Source of the DNA: Nocardia sp. NBC_00508
GTDB taxonomy: Bacteria; Actinomycetota; Actinomycetes; Mycobacteriales; Mycobacteriaceae
Length of the DNA: 64,000 bases
Direction: 5' to 3'
Assembly (NCBI RefSeq): GCF_036346875.1
Contig: NZ_CP107852.1
Coordinates: forward strand, 5,208,001 to 5,272,000
Within the stretch, counting starts at the first letter, position 1; the number at the start of each line of letters is the position of its first letter. Both the position numbers and the translations under genes were made by a program. This document shows, piece after piece, positions 51,029-60,172 of the stretch. Below the pieces are notes generated by a model that worked only from the letters and a program-made list of their open reading frames with translations, did no database searches and was not told the origin of the DNA.

Positions 51029-51934
51029 CTACTCGCGCACGTAGTACCGCAACGTCCCGTATGCCGTCAGCGCGGCGAACACGATGCCGACCGGGGCGAT
51101 GACCAGCGCGGTCGTCGCGATGTCCTCGCCGGTGATGCGTGGGAAGACCTTGCTGGCGAACAGGTCGCCGAGGGCGCGGTCGATCACCAAGGGGCGGGCG
51201 GCGAGCAGGCCGAGCATCGCGAGCGCCGAGCCGGCCAGCGCCGCGGCCATGGCCTCGAGCAGGAAGGGGAGCTGGGTATACCAGCGTGTCGCGCCGACCA
51301 ACCGCATGATGCCGACCTCGGTGCGCCGGGTGAACGCGGCGATCTGCACCATGTTCGCGATCAGCAGCAACGCGGCCAGCGCTTGCAGCACGGCCAAGCC
51401 GAACGCCGCGTTGCGTAACCCGTCGAACAGGCTGACCAGCCGGTCCACGATGTCCTTGTCGTTGCGCACCATGCCGACGCCGGGCCGATCGTAGAACTTC
51501 TCGTAGATCGTCGGGTACAGCTGCGCGTTCTCCATCTTCACGCGCAGCGACGCGGGCAGCGGTGTCTCGCTGACGTATTTGGCCAGCTCTGGCTGGTCTT
51601 TGAAGGTCTTCTCCTTGGCCTCGCGGATGGCCTCGTCCCGGTTGAGGAACTGGACCGATTCCACGCCGCCGGTCGCCTTGAGATCGGTCATCAGCGATCG
51701 GCACGGGTCCTGCGAGCAGTCCGGGTCGTTGGCCGAGACGTCCTCGGTGAGATACAGCCGCACCTCGAGGCGGTCGAGGAAGTACTGCTCGGTCTTGTCC
51801 GCGATGCGCACCGCGAGCAGACCGCCACCGAGCATGGTGAGCGAGACCGCGGTGGTCAGGATCATCGCGATGGTCATCGTGACGTTGCGGCGTAGACCGG
51901 CTGCGACCTCGCCGAAGAGGAAACTCGCGCGCAT
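51029..51934 (-). CDS. ftsX: Cell division protein FtsX
   Basis: A 301-residue membrane protein with a cytoplasmic N-terminus, a first TM helix at about 20-42, an extracellular domain of about 120 residues with paired cysteines (DPDCSQDPCRS), and three later TM helices. EVGIMRLVGATRWYTQLPF is the conserved coupling loop. With FtsE it transmits ATP hydrolysis across the membrane to peptidoglycan hydrolases such as RipC. Its ATG overlaps the ftsE stop (TAATG). Confidence 0.95.
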   Translation of the reverse strand: MRASFLFGEVAAGLRRNVTMTIAMILTTAVSLTMLGGGLLAVRIADKTEQYFLDRLEVRLYLTEDVSANDPDCSQDPCRSLMTDLKATGGVESVQFLNRDEAIREAKEKTFKDQPELAKYVSETPLPASLRVKMENAQLYPTIYEKFYDRPGVGMVRNDKDIVDRLVSLFDGLRNAAFGLAVLQALAALLLIANMVQIAAFTRRTEVGIMRLVGATRWYTQLPFLLEAMAAALAGSALAMLGLLAARPLVIDRALGDLFASKVFPRITGEDIATTALVIAPVGIVFAALTAYGTLRYYVRE

Positions 51935-52623
51935 TACCGGCCCACCCCGTAAACGCCGGTCGCCTCGTCGCGTACCAGGCGGCCGTGATCGAGCTCCACC
52001 ACCCGCCTGCGCATCGCGTCGACGATGTGGTTGTCGTGGGTGGCCATCACCACCGTGGTGCCGACGCGGTTGATCCGCTCCAGCAGCATCATGATGTCGG
52101 CGCTGGTGTCGGGGTCGAGATTGCCGGTCGGTTCGTCGGCCAGTAGCACCAGCGGCCGGTTCACGAACGCGCGCGCGATCGCCACCCGCTGCTGCTCGCC
52201 GCCGGACAGTTCGGTCGGCAGCCGATCGGCCTTACCGCCCAGGCCGACCATGTCGAGTACCTCGGGGACGGTGCGCTGGATGACCTGGCGCCGTTTGCCG
52301 ATCACCTCCAGCGCGAACGCCACGTTCTCGTAGACCGTCTTCTGCTGCAGCAGCCGGAAGTCCTGGAAGACGCACCCCATGCGCTGGCGCAGCTTGGGCA
52401 CCTTGCGGCCGGGCAACCGGTCGACCCGGAAGTCGGCGACTCTGATCTCGCCGGACGTGGGCGACTCCTCCTTGAGCAGCAAACGCATGAAGGTGGACTT
52501 ACCCGAGCCGGACGGTCCGATGATGAAGACGAACTCGCCCTTGCCCACATCGACGGTGATGTTGTCCAGCGCGGGTCGCGTCGAGGTCGGGTACGACTTG
52601 GTCACGTTCCGCATGGTTATCAC
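51934..52623 (-). CDS. ftsE: Cell division ATP-binding protein FtsE
   Basis: A 229-residue ABC ATPase, the same length as M. tuberculosis FtsE. Walker A GPSGSGKST, Q-loop CVFQDFRLL, signature LSGGEQQR and Walker B LVLLADEP are intact, with THDNHIVD as switch. The start is GTG 52623 (encoding M-I-T-M); a longer frame from 52668 is not needed. It is coupled to ftsX. Confidence 0.96.
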   Translation of the reverse strand: MITMRNVTKSYPTSTRPALDNITVDVGKGEFVFIIGPSGSGKSTFMRLLLKEESPTSGEIRVADFRVDRLPGRKVPKLRQRMGCVFQDFRLLQQKTVYENVAFALEVIGKRRQVIQRTVPEVLDMVGLGGKADRLPTELSGGEQQRVAIARAFVNRPLVLLADEPTGNLDPDTSADIMMLLERINRVGTTVVMATHDNHIVDAMRRRVVELDHGRLVRDEATGVYGVGR

Positions 52624-52706
52624 GGGGAGCCAGTGTAACCAGCAACTTCGCTCGGCCTGCGTCGTCAACCGTGGGTGACAGCGTGGCGGCGGCCGGTCCG
52701 CCCGGA

Positions 52707-52862
52707 TCAGCGGCTCGGCTCATCGGTGAGCACCGCCGCCGGAACGGCGTTGACCAGTGTGGTCGGCACGGTGGTTGTTTCATCTGGTTTGACGAATACG
52801 TACAGCACGAAGGTGGCGACCCAGGTGGCCATGAGGATCGCCGTAGATCTACGCGGTCTCAC
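52707..52862 (-). CDS. Small single-TM protein between mscS-like gene and ftsE
   Basis: A 51-residue protein from GTG 52862 with a very strong GGGAGGGAATCA ribosome site inside the end of the channel gene, which it overlaps by 14 bases. One hydrophobic helix (ILMATWVATFVLYVFV) is followed by a Thr/Val/Pro-rich tail. M. tuberculosis has a membrane protein in the same place between prfB and ftsE. Function unknown. Confidence 0.65.
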   Translation of the reverse strand: MRPRRSTAILMATWVATFVLYVFVKPDETTTVPTTLVNAVPAAVLTDEPSR

Positions 52863-53709
52863 TGATTCCCTCCCGGCGCAAGGCTGCGGCGACACGCACT
52901 CGCAGTTCGCGTCCGACTTCGAATTGTTTGCCTGGCAATGTTCGGGCAACCATTCGGATGTTCATCTGGTCTACGGTGAGGTCTTCGACACCCATGACGG
53001 TGGGCTCGTCCAGCAGCAGTGGCTTCAGGCGAGCGTCTTGGTACGCCTTTGTACCGACCTCGTGCAGGATCTCGTTGACCCTGGTGATGTCCGCGCGCGC
53101 GGCCACCGGCACGTCGATCGCGGCGCGCGCCCAATCCTTCGACAGATTCGTGACTTTCACGATCTGCCCGTTGGGCACGGTGATCACCTCACCGTCCGCG
53201 TTACGCAACGTGGTGATCCGCAGCGTGACGTCCTCGACCGTACCCTCGGCCTGCTCCGCGGCTCCAGTCACCGCGATGCGGACCACATCGCCGAATCCGT
53301 ACTGCCGCTCGGTGATCAGGAAGAACCCGGCCAGGATGTCCTGCACGATGCGCTGCGCGCCGAAACCGAGCGCCGCGCCGAGCACGGCGGCGGGCGCGAC
53401 CAACCCGGTGACGGCGAAACCGAGCCGACGCAGCACCTCCATGGTGATCAGCACGTAGACGATGGTCAGCACCACCCACGTGATCACCTGGGCAAGCGCA
53501 TGCCGGTGCTTGGCCGCCTCGGTGCGCACCAGTGCGTCGCTGCTGCGGAATCCGGCGTCGATCTTGCGGGTGACCCGGTCCCTGACGTAGGTGGCGAACC
53601 GGCTGAACAGCACGGCCCCGAGAATGAGCAGCACGATCTCCAGGCCCGAACCGCGTAGCCACGTGGTGAAACCGGTGGAGGCGATCGCCTGGATTCCCGC
53701 GACATTCAT
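52849..53709 (-). CDS. MscS family mechanosensitive ion channel
   Basis: A 286-residue small-conductance channel. Three hydrophobic segments lie in 1-125, the pore helix being VLGAALGFGAQRIVQDILAGF. The beta domain carries FGDVVRI, TLRNADGEVITVPNGQI and VTNLSKDWARA, followed by the alpha/beta C-terminal domain. It releases solutes under osmotic downshift. Conserved neighbourhood prfB-mscS-ftsE-ftsX. Confidence 0.93.
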   Translation of the reverse strand: MNVAGIQAIASTGFTTWLRGSGLEIVLLILGAVLFSRFATYVRDRVTRKIDAGFRSSDALVRTEAAKHRHALAQVITWVVLTIVYVLITMEVLRRLGFAVTGLVAPAAVLGAALGFGAQRIVQDILAGFFLITERQYGFGDVVRIAVTGAAEQAEGTVEDVTLRITTLRNADGEVITVPNGQIVKVTNLSKDWARAAIDVPVAARADITRVNEILHEVGTKAYQDARLKPLLLDEPTVMGVEDLTVDQMNIRMVARTLPGKQFEVGRELRVRVAAALRREGISETA

Positions 53710-53770
53710 CTAGCTCGCCCGCTCTCGCATTCGCCAGCGGATACCGCGACTTCTGAAGCAACCCATCGCT

Positions 53771-54892
53771 TTATCCGCTTTCCCTCATCCGCCACCGGAT
53801 ACCGGACTCGATGAATCCGTCGATGTCACCGTCGAGCACCGCCGACGGATTGTTGACCTCGTGATTCGTCCGCAGATCCTTGACCATCTGGTACGGGTGC
53901 AGCACGTAGGAGCGCATCTGATTGCCCCAGGACGCGCCCTCGTTGGTCTTCAGCGCGTCCATCTCGGCGCGCTCCTCCTGTCGCTTGCGCTCCAAGAGCT
54001 TGGCCTGCAGCACGCGCATGGCCGAGATCTTGTTCTGCAGCTGCGATTTCTCGTTCTGGCAGGTGACCACGATGCCGGTGGGAATGTGGGTGATGCGGAC
54101 CGCGGAGTCGGTGGTGTTGACGCTCTGGCCACCCGGACCCGACGAGCGGTACACGTCGACGCGGATCTCCGTCTCGGGCACCTCGATGTGGTCGGTGGTC
54201 TCGACCACGGGCAGCACCTCGACCTCGGCGAAAGAGGTCTGGCGGCGGGCCTGGTTGTCGAACGGGCTGATCCGCACGAGGCGGTGGGTGCCCATCTCCA
54301 CCGACAAGGTGCCATAGGCATACGGCGTCTTCACCGCGAAGGTGGCGCTCTTGATGCCCGCCTCTTCGGCGTAGGAGGTGTCGTAGACCTCGACCGAGTA
54401 CTTGTGCCGGTCCGCCCAGCGGATGTACATGCGCATCAGCATCTCGGCCCAGTCGGCGGCGTCCACGCCGCCGGCGCCGGAACGGATGTTCACCAGCGCG
54501 TCGCGCTTGTCGTATTCACCCGATAGCAGCGTGCGGACCTCCATCGCCTCCACGTCACCGTGCAGCGCGGCGCGCTCGGCGTCGGCTTCGGTGATCGCGG
54601 CGGCCTTGGCCTCGCCCTCTTCCTCCTCGGCCAGCTCGTAGAGCACCGGCAGGTCGTCGAGCCGCTGGCGCAGGTCCTCGACCCGGCGCAGTTCGCCTTG
54701 GGCGTGCGAGAGCTCACTGGTGACCCGTTGGGCGTGGTCCTGGTCGTTCCACAGGTCGGGGTCGGCGGCCTGATGCTCGAGCTCGTCGATACGACGGCGG
54801 AGCTCGTCGATGTCGAGGACCGATTCGACCGTCTTGAGTGTGGCGTCGAGTTCGGCGAGATCAGCGGAAACGTCAGGATGCACGATCGTCAA
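53771..54892 (-). CDS. prfB: Peptide chain release factor 2
   Basis: A 373-residue class I release factor reading UGA/UAA. The anticodon-like tripeptide SPF is in VRISPFDNQ, and the catalytic GGQ is in SSGPGGQSVNTTDSAV. There is no programmed frameshift, as expected in mycolic actinobacteria. TTG 54892 has GAGGGG at about 9 bases; GTG 54883 matches the M. tuberculosis N-terminus better. The ribosome-site spacing favours TTG. Confidence 0.96.
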   Translation of the reverse strand: MTIVHPDVSADLAELDATLKTVESVLDIDELRRRIDELEHQAADPDLWNDQDHAQRVTSELSHAQGELRRVEDLRQRLDDLPVLYELAEEEEGEAKAAAITEADAERAALHGDVEAMEVRTLLSGEYDKRDALVNIRSGAGGVDAADWAEMLMRMYIRWADRHKYSVEVYDTSYAEEAGIKSATFAVKTPYAYGTLSVEMGTHRLVRISPFDNQARRQTSFAEVEVLPVVETTDHIEVPETEIRVDVYRSSGPGGQSVNTTDSAVRITHIPTGIVVTCQNEKSQLQNKISAMRVLQAKLLERKRQEERAEMDALKTNEGASWGNQMRSYVLHPYQMVKDLRTNHEVNNPSAVLDGDIDGFIESGIRWRMRESG

Positions 54893-55500
54893 GCCTAGCT
54901 GCCCCTCGACGAGCGCAGCACACGAGTATGCGCAGGGTGACGCGGTACGGCACCGGCGCGGCTGAGCGGCCTCGATGGCGGTCCGAGCGGGCGGATCGCC
55001 GGGAGGTGCCGCGCTCGCCCCTCACCCGGCAGCGCGCGGGTGCGGTGTGATGGACGCCTCATGGGTTCCTACCCTAAACGTCGACCGCGCTTGGCGCAGT
55101 TGGTGTTTGGAATTTGACGCTCCGGCCGTGGTGCTCGGCGGGTGCTCGGTCGCCGCTGATCAGCGATGCGGCCACCAGCAGCCGAATTCATTCGGTGATG
55201 GGTATCTTTGTCGAACTCCGCCAGGATCGGTTCCGTCCTGCGTGCGGCGGTATGTGCTCGGCGTGATGTGAGCCAACTCCCAGTTCGGTGCGAGTCCCAG
55301 GGGTGCAGCACGCCGCCGGGTTCTCATCGCGCAATCCTGCCGACCACTTTCTGGCGGATTTCGAGGACTCCGCGGGAAAGGTGGACCGTTGTGCGGAGCA
55401 TCATCGCCACTCAGTACGCGAATGCCCACTGTGGTGGTCGGGTCGGCGACCGAACGCTGTCGATGTTCCGCTGTCGTGTTCCCGGAGGGATGGCGCCTGG
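54893..55500. other. 608-base stretch without a convincing gene
   Basis: Upstream of prfB and downstream of the MmyB-type regulator. It is less GC-rich in the middle (about 55060-55260). Short frames on both strands lack ribosome sites and motifs. M. tuberculosis has fprA divergent from prfB; no trace of it is visible. The prfB promoter should lie here. Confidence 0.5.
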
Positions 55501-56361
55501 TCAGCCGGACACGGCGCGTAGTGCGCCGGGACGGCGGCCCGTGAGGGTGTCGAGGGCGGCGGCGGTGGCGTCGTCCGCCGGGAGGTAGACGATCACCCGC
55601 TGGTCGTCGTCGGCGGAAAGTTCGAGAACCTCGTAGGCCAGGCGGAGCGGACCGGCGTCGGGATGGGCGAGCCGGGTGACGCCGGTGGCGGCGGCCAAGC
55701 TGGGCACAGTGGCGACGCGGTCGGTGAACGCGGGGCCGACGGTGACGGTGAGTTCGTCGGCGAGGGCGGCGATATGCGGGTCGGCGCGGAACGGGCCTTG
55801 TTTCAACGTGGCGACCGTGTCATCGGCGACGTGCTCCCAGTCTGCGTAGAAAGTCCGCGCGTCCGCGCCGCGGAACACGAAACGCGCCAGGTTGGGCGGG
55901 GTGTCGGGTCCGGCGAAGAGGCCGGTCGGCGCCATCAGCCGGTGGTAGCCATCGGTGTAGGCGAGGACTTCGATGAGGCGATTGACCACCACGGCAGGGG
56001 CGGGTTCGAGACGGTCCAGGATCGCGCGCACCGTCGGCCGCACGTCGCGCAGCGGCTGCGCGTCGCCCATGCAGCTGAACCCACTGTCGACCGACTTGCT
56101 CAGGCGGTGCAGGTGGATGCGCTCGGCGGGGCTCAGCCGCAACGCGTCGGCCAGCGCGGCCAGCACCGGCGGCGACGGATGACGGTCCCGGCCCTGCTCG
56201 AGGCGGGTCACGTACTCCACGCTCACGCCGGCCAGCGTGGCCAGTTCGGCGCGGCGCAACCCGGGAGTGCGCCGCCGCGGGCCGGTGGGCAGGCCGACCT
56301 GGGCGGGTGTCACCGCTTCGCGGCGGGTGCGCAGGAAAAGTCCGAGCTCGTTCTCGCTCAC
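55501..56361 (-). CDS. HTH regulator with MmyB-like ligand-binding domain
   Basis: A 286-residue regulator from GTG 56361. The N-terminus is the usual ENELGLFLRTRREAVTPAQ, then RRTPGLRRAELATLAGVSVEYVTRLEQGRD as HTH, and a PAS-like MLTR domain (PAPAVVVNRLIEVLAYTDGY, LARFVFRGADARTFYADWEH) that binds fatty-acid-like ligands in this family. It is divergent from the FMN reductase gene and probably represses it. Confidence 0.88.
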   Translation of the reverse strand: MSENELGLFLRTRREAVTPAQVGLPTGPRRRTPGLRRAELATLAGVSVEYVTRLEQGRDRHPSPPVLAALADALRLSPAERIHLHRLSKSVDSGFSCMGDAQPLRDVRPTVRAILDRLEPAPAVVVNRLIEVLAYTDGYHRLMAPTGLFAGPDTPPNLARFVFRGADARTFYADWEHVADDTVATLKQGPFRADPHIAALADELTVTVGPAFTDRVATVPSLAAATGVTRLAHPDAGPLRLAYEVLELSADDDQRVIVYLPADDATAAALDTLTGRRPGALRAVSG

Positions 56362-56583
56362 GACTGCACCCCGCCGGCGCTCGGCTCCGTCGTACGCGAG
56401 GGCGCACTGTGTCCTCGGTTCACTCGCTGACGCTCGTTCACAACTCGAACCTAACAAGGCGAAACGGCTGGAGGGTGTCCCTGCCACTACCACTCTTACG
56501 GCGGTCTCCCTGGCCTGGGCGGCGGTCGGGAGATTGGGACCAGCGGCCCAGCCGGGTCGCTGCGTGATCCGAGGAGGAACAGC

Positions 56584-57177
56584 ATGTCCAACGCCCCATT
56601 GAAGCTGGCTGTGATCATCGGCAGCGTCCGGGAGGGACGCTTCGGGCCCGTCGTGGCCACCTGGTTCACCGAGGAGGTGCGGCGGCACGGATTGTTCGAG
56701 GTGGACGTCATCGATCTGGCCGAGGCGCAGCTCCCGCTGGAGCTGCCCGCGACGCCGCCGGCGCTCGAGCCCGACCCGGAGCGCCCTGAGGGGATGACCG
56801 ACCTCACCCGTCGGCTCGCGGCGGCCGACGCCTTCGTCATCGTCACGCCGGACTACAACCGCAGCGTCCCCGCCTCGCTCAAGGCCGCCATCGACTGGCA
56901 CTTCAGCCAGTGGGACGCCAAGGCGATCGGGTTCGTCGGCTACAGCGGAGCCAGCGGCGGCCTGCTCGCAATCGAGCACCTGCGCCAGATCTTCAACGAA
57001 CTCAACGCGCACACGGTGCGCAATTACGTGTCGTTCCCGCGCTACTACCTGCTCTTCGACGGCGAGGGCCGACTGCTGGAACCCGATGAGCCCGCGGCCG
57101 CCGCGGCGGCGATGCTCGACCAGTTGCACTGGTGGGCAAGCACATTGGCTGCCGCCAGGTCTGTGCCGGTCGCGTGA
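56584..57177 (+). CDS. NADPH-dependent FMN reductase/quinone reductase
   Basis: A 197-residue flavodoxin-fold enzyme. The phosphate loop is GSVREGRFG near 14 and the flavin-contact motif is TPDYNRSVPASLKAAIDW near 103-120; FVGYSGASGG follows. It reduces FMN or quinones with NAD(P)H in the cytoplasm. Start ATG 56584 after GAGGAACAGC. The MmyB-type regulator opposite is a common neighbour of such reductases. Confidence 0.92.
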   Translation: MSNAPLKLAVIIGSVREGRFGPVVATWFTEEVRRHGLFEVDVIDLAEAQLPLELPATPPALEPDPERPEGMTDLTRRLAAADAFVIVTPDYNRSVPASLKAAIDWHFSQWDAKAIGFVGYSGASGGLLAIEHLRQIFNELNAHTVRNYVSFPRYYLLFDGEGRLLEPDEPAAAAAAMLDQLHWWASTLAAARSVPVA

Positions 57178-57556
57178 GTGCCGGGCCGGTACCGCCGCTG
57201 TCCGGAGCCGCACCTGCCGTGGTCGCGGAGCGGCAGGAATCTCACGGGTGGTGAGCGGCCCGGCGGCAGTTCGGTGCGCCATGCGGCGACAGCAAGGCTT
57301 CTTCGAGACGTTCGTGATGTTCGGCGCGCTGCGCCGAGATGGCGTCACCTATCGCCCGGCGGGCCGATCTGTTCGCACGCGCAGCCACAGGGCTGGACTA
57401 GGAGCCCGCGAAGCCACGGTCGGTCCGCGGGCGGTGCGGAGCAGCCCGGCGGGCCGATGGGGTCGGCGACTTCGGTGAATTCGGTCTTCGGCTCTGGACG
57501 ATCACCGCACCGGGAGGGCGGTTGGGGTGGTCGGGTCAGCCGATAGGGTGCGGGGC
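57178..57556. other. 379-base gap without a convincing gene
   Basis: Between the FMN reductase and hisN. Frames here are Arg/Gly/Pro-rich, with no motif or ribosome site. It presumably holds the hisN promoter. Confidence 0.5.
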
Positions 57557-58342
57557 GTGGCTGTGTACTCCTCCGATCTCGAACTTGCCCTGCGGCTGGC
57601 CGACGCGGCCGACGCCATCACCCGGGCCCGCTTCGGTGCGCTGGACCTGAAGGTCGACGCCAAGCCGGACCTGACGCCGGTGTCGGACGCCGATCTGGCC
57701 GTGGAGAAGGCGATTCGGCAGGTGCTGTCCGAGGCCAGGCCGGAGGACTCGGTGCTCGGTGAGGAATTCGGCGGCGCCGCCGAATTCACCGGACGGCAGT
57801 GGGTGGTCGACCCGATCGACGGCACCAAGAACTTCGTGCGCGGGGTGCCGATCTGGGCGACGCTGATCGCGCTGCTGGAGGACGGGGAGCCGGTCGTCGG
57901 AGTGGTGAGCGCGCCCGCGCTGGCCCGGCGCTGGTGGGCTGCGGCGGGCTCGGGGGCGTGGTCGAGCTTCGAAGCGCAGCCGCCCAAGGAGATCTCGGTC
58001 TCCGCCGTCGGTGAGCTGGGCGCGGCCAGCCTGGCGTTTTCCAGCCTGTCCGGCTGGCGCGAGCGCGACCTACGTGACGAGTTCATCGCGCTGACCGACG
58101 AGGTGTGGCGCGTGCGTGGTTACGGCGATTTCCTGAGCTACTGCCTGCTCGCCGAAGGCGGCGTCGACATCGCCACCGAACCGGAAGTATCCCTGTGGGA
58201 CCTGGCGGCCTTGGACATTCTCGTCCGCGAAGCAGGCGGCCGCTTCTCCTCCCTGGATGGCAAACCTGGTCCCCACGGTGGCGATGCCATCGCCACCAAC
58301 GGCCTGCTGCACGACGAGGTTCTGCACCGTCTACGCAGCTGA
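57557..58342 (+). CDS. hisN: Histidinol-phosphatase (inositol-monophosphatase family)
   Basis: A 261-residue magnesium-dependent phosphatase closely resembling M. tuberculosis HisN (Rv3137). LGEEFGG, WVVDPIDGTKNFVRG and WDLAALDILVREAGG hold the metal ligands. It converts histidinol phosphate to histidinol in histidine synthesis, unlinked to the other his genes as in mycobacteria. Start GTG 57557 gives the matching N-terminus. Confidence 0.93.
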   Translation: MAVYSSDLELALRLADAADAITRARFGALDLKVDAKPDLTPVSDADLAVEKAIRQVLSEARPEDSVLGEEFGGAAEFTGRQWVVDPIDGTKNFVRGVPIWATLIALLEDGEPVVGVVSAPALARRWWAAAGSGAWSSFEAQPPKEISVSAVGELGAASLAFSSLSGWRERDLRDEFIALTDEVWRVRGYGDFLSYCLLAEGGVDIATEPEVSLWDLAALDILVREAGGRFSSLDGKPGPHGGDAIATNGLLHDEVLHRLRS

Positions 58343-58416
58343 CCGATTCCGTCCCTGAACGGCGCCGCATCCTGTTGTTCGGCTTCGACCCGCTAGGCGC
58401 ACAATCGCCCTCTCGA

Positions 58417-58947
58417 TTACCTCTGGGCCGGTGTGCTCAGGGTTTTCTCCATCAGGATGACGTGGGTGGTGCCGTGGAACCGGGGTGGCAGCGTTGCTTC
58501 CCGGAGCTCGGTGAAACCCTGTGCGGCGTAATATTTTCGGAGAGCCAGGTTGTCCGAGGCGGTATCCAGTCGTTGCCGGGTGATGCCGCGGGCGAGGGTG
58601 TGGTCGGCGCAGAACTGGAGGATTCGCGGACCGAGGGCGCGGCCGCGGTGTTCCGGCGCGACCATCAGACCATGGATGTAACCGGCGTCGGTGTCGTCGT
58701 CCGCACCCCAGAACTCCGGGTCCCGCCAGATCAGGCGAACGGCGGCCACGAGGGTCTCGGGCTTCTCGCGCCACACATACCACTCACCCCGCTCCACTTC
58801 CTCGGCCACGGTCGCTGCCGGATATTCACCCGGCACCCACTGGCCGATGCCGTTGTCGATCATCCACTGCGCCAGCAGGTCGCGCAGCCGCGCGACATCG
58901 TCGGCGTCGGCCGCGGTAGCCGCCACCATGGGCGCGGATTCGACCAC
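58417..58947 (-). CDS. GNAT family N-acetyltransferase
   Basis: A 176-residue acetyltransferase. GYIHGLMVAPEHRGRALGPRIL is the acetyl-CoA binding strand-loop-helix (V-x-P-x-x-R-G-x-x-L/I), followed by RLDTASDNLALRKYYAAQGF. The start is GTG 58947 after a strong GGAAAGGA; ATG 58974 has no ribosome site. The acceptor is unknown. It converges with hisN. Confidence 0.88.
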   Translation of the reverse strand: MVESAPMVAATAADADDVARLRDLLAQWMIDNGIGQWVPGEYPAATVAEEVERGEWYVWREKPETLVAAVRLIWRDPEFWGADDDTDAGYIHGLMVAPEHRGRALGPRILQFCADHTLARGITRQRLDTASDNLALRKYYAAQGFTELREATLPPRFHGTTHVILMEKTLSTPAQR

Positions 58948-59016
58948 GATCGTCCTTTCCGCGGGTGTGCACATCCGGCTACGAAGCCGGATCCGGAGTG
59001 TCGGAGACCCCCGGGC

Positions 59017-59997
59017 CTATCCGGCCCGGCGGGGCGTCGCCGGGGTGAGATCGACCCCTGCTGGTGGGCGCAGGCGGCGCAGGGTGCCGTCCATGCTGGT
59101 GACGAACAGCGCCCATGAGTCCCCGTCGCGGTCGATGCGGACCGATGTGGCACCGTCGGGCGGGTTGCGGAAGGGACCGGGTTTGATCAAGCCGGTGATG
59201 ATCGCGCAGGTGGCACCGGTGGCGGTATCCACCTGGTAGACGGCGCCGAGAAGGTGATCGGCGACGAAGAGCGTGCCCGCGCGGGTGGCCTCCATATCGT
59301 CCGGCAGTGCGATCAGTTCCGGGATGCCCGAGACGAGCGTGGGGTGGGCGGGGTCGGCCAGCCGGACGCGGAGGATCTGCAGCGTCATGGTGTCGACATA
59401 GACCGACTCACCATCGGCGGCCAACGCGATGCCATTGGCGGGCGGCAGGCTCGACCAGTCCCGCTCGTACTCGTTCGTCTCGGGCCAGTAGCGCGAGATG
59501 CCGTTCGGACCGGCGAGGCCGATGGTGGTGAACAGCAGGCTGCCGTCGGGCAGCAACAGCAGACCGTTCGGACCGTTCAGCCCGGTCAGCAGGATGCGCA
59601 CCGCGCCGGTCTCGATGTCGTAGCGCTGGAGTGTGCCCGGCGGCTCGCTGAGTCCGTCACCGGTGAGGAAGTAGACGTACCGCCCCGCGACGCGCACGCC
59701 CGCGGGCCGGTGCAAGTCGGTGACCAGCTTCTCCATTCGTCCGGTGCGGTCGACGTGCGCAAGGTACCCATCCATCAGCCCGGTGACGTAGAAGCCACCG
59801 TTTCCATCGGAATCGAGGTTCTCGAGATTGCCGACACCCTCGACCACGGTGCTGACTTCCCACCCGTCCGAACACGTCGCGGCAAATGTCTCCGCCCGCG
59901 CTGTCGGCATCGCGGCGGCGACCCCGGCGACGACGGCGGCGGTGAGCAGTGCCGCTCGCGTCCGGCTTCCAATCCCTGTTGCCATGAGCGACAACAT
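59017..59997 (-). CDS. Secreted SMP-30/gluconolactonase-like beta-propeller protein
   Basis: A 326-residue exported protein. A signal peptide ends near residue 36 (ALLTAAVVAGVAAAMPTARA). Propeller blades show in GGFYVTGLMDGYLAHVDRTG, RPAGVRVAGRYVYFLTG, GLNGPNGLLLLPDGSLLFTT, NGIALAADGESVYVDT and ATRAGTLFVADHLLGAVYQVD. Members are lactonases or sugar/steroid-binding proteins; no substrate can be assigned. ATG 59985 is an alternative start and leaves a more usual signal peptide. Confidence 0.8.
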   Translation of the reverse strand: MLSLMATGIGSRTRAALLTAAVVAGVAAAMPTARAETFAATCSDGWEVSTVVEGVGNLENLDSDGNGGFYVTGLMDGYLAHVDRTGRMEKLVTDLHRPAGVRVAGRYVYFLTGDGLSEPPGTLQRYDIETGAVRILLTGLNGPNGLLLLPDGSLLFTTIGLAGPNGISRYWPETNEYERDWSSLPPANGIALAADGESVYVDTMTLQILRVRLADPAHPTLVSGIPELIALPDDMEATRAGTLFVADHLLGAVYQVDTATGATCAIITGLIKPGPFRNPPDGATSVRIDRDGDSWALFVTSMDGTLRRLRPPAGVDLTPATPRRAG

Positions 59998-60172
59998 AGC
60001 AGCGCCGCGCCCAGCGGGAAGGTCGGCGATTTCCGGCCGGTCCTGGAAATCCGCATGTCAGCGGTTCGCGGCCGGGGAAGTCGGATCCAGTTATCCCCAT
60101 GTGCAGAACTCGCCTGCCGAGCAGGGCGAACGCCGAACCGTACCGGTACCGCCGGGTCCGGGCGCTCGTAGG

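Noticed and set aside
53771..54892. Programmed frameshift in prfB
   Set aside because: The frame is continuous from start to stop and the N-terminus lacks the slippery CTTTGA arrangement.
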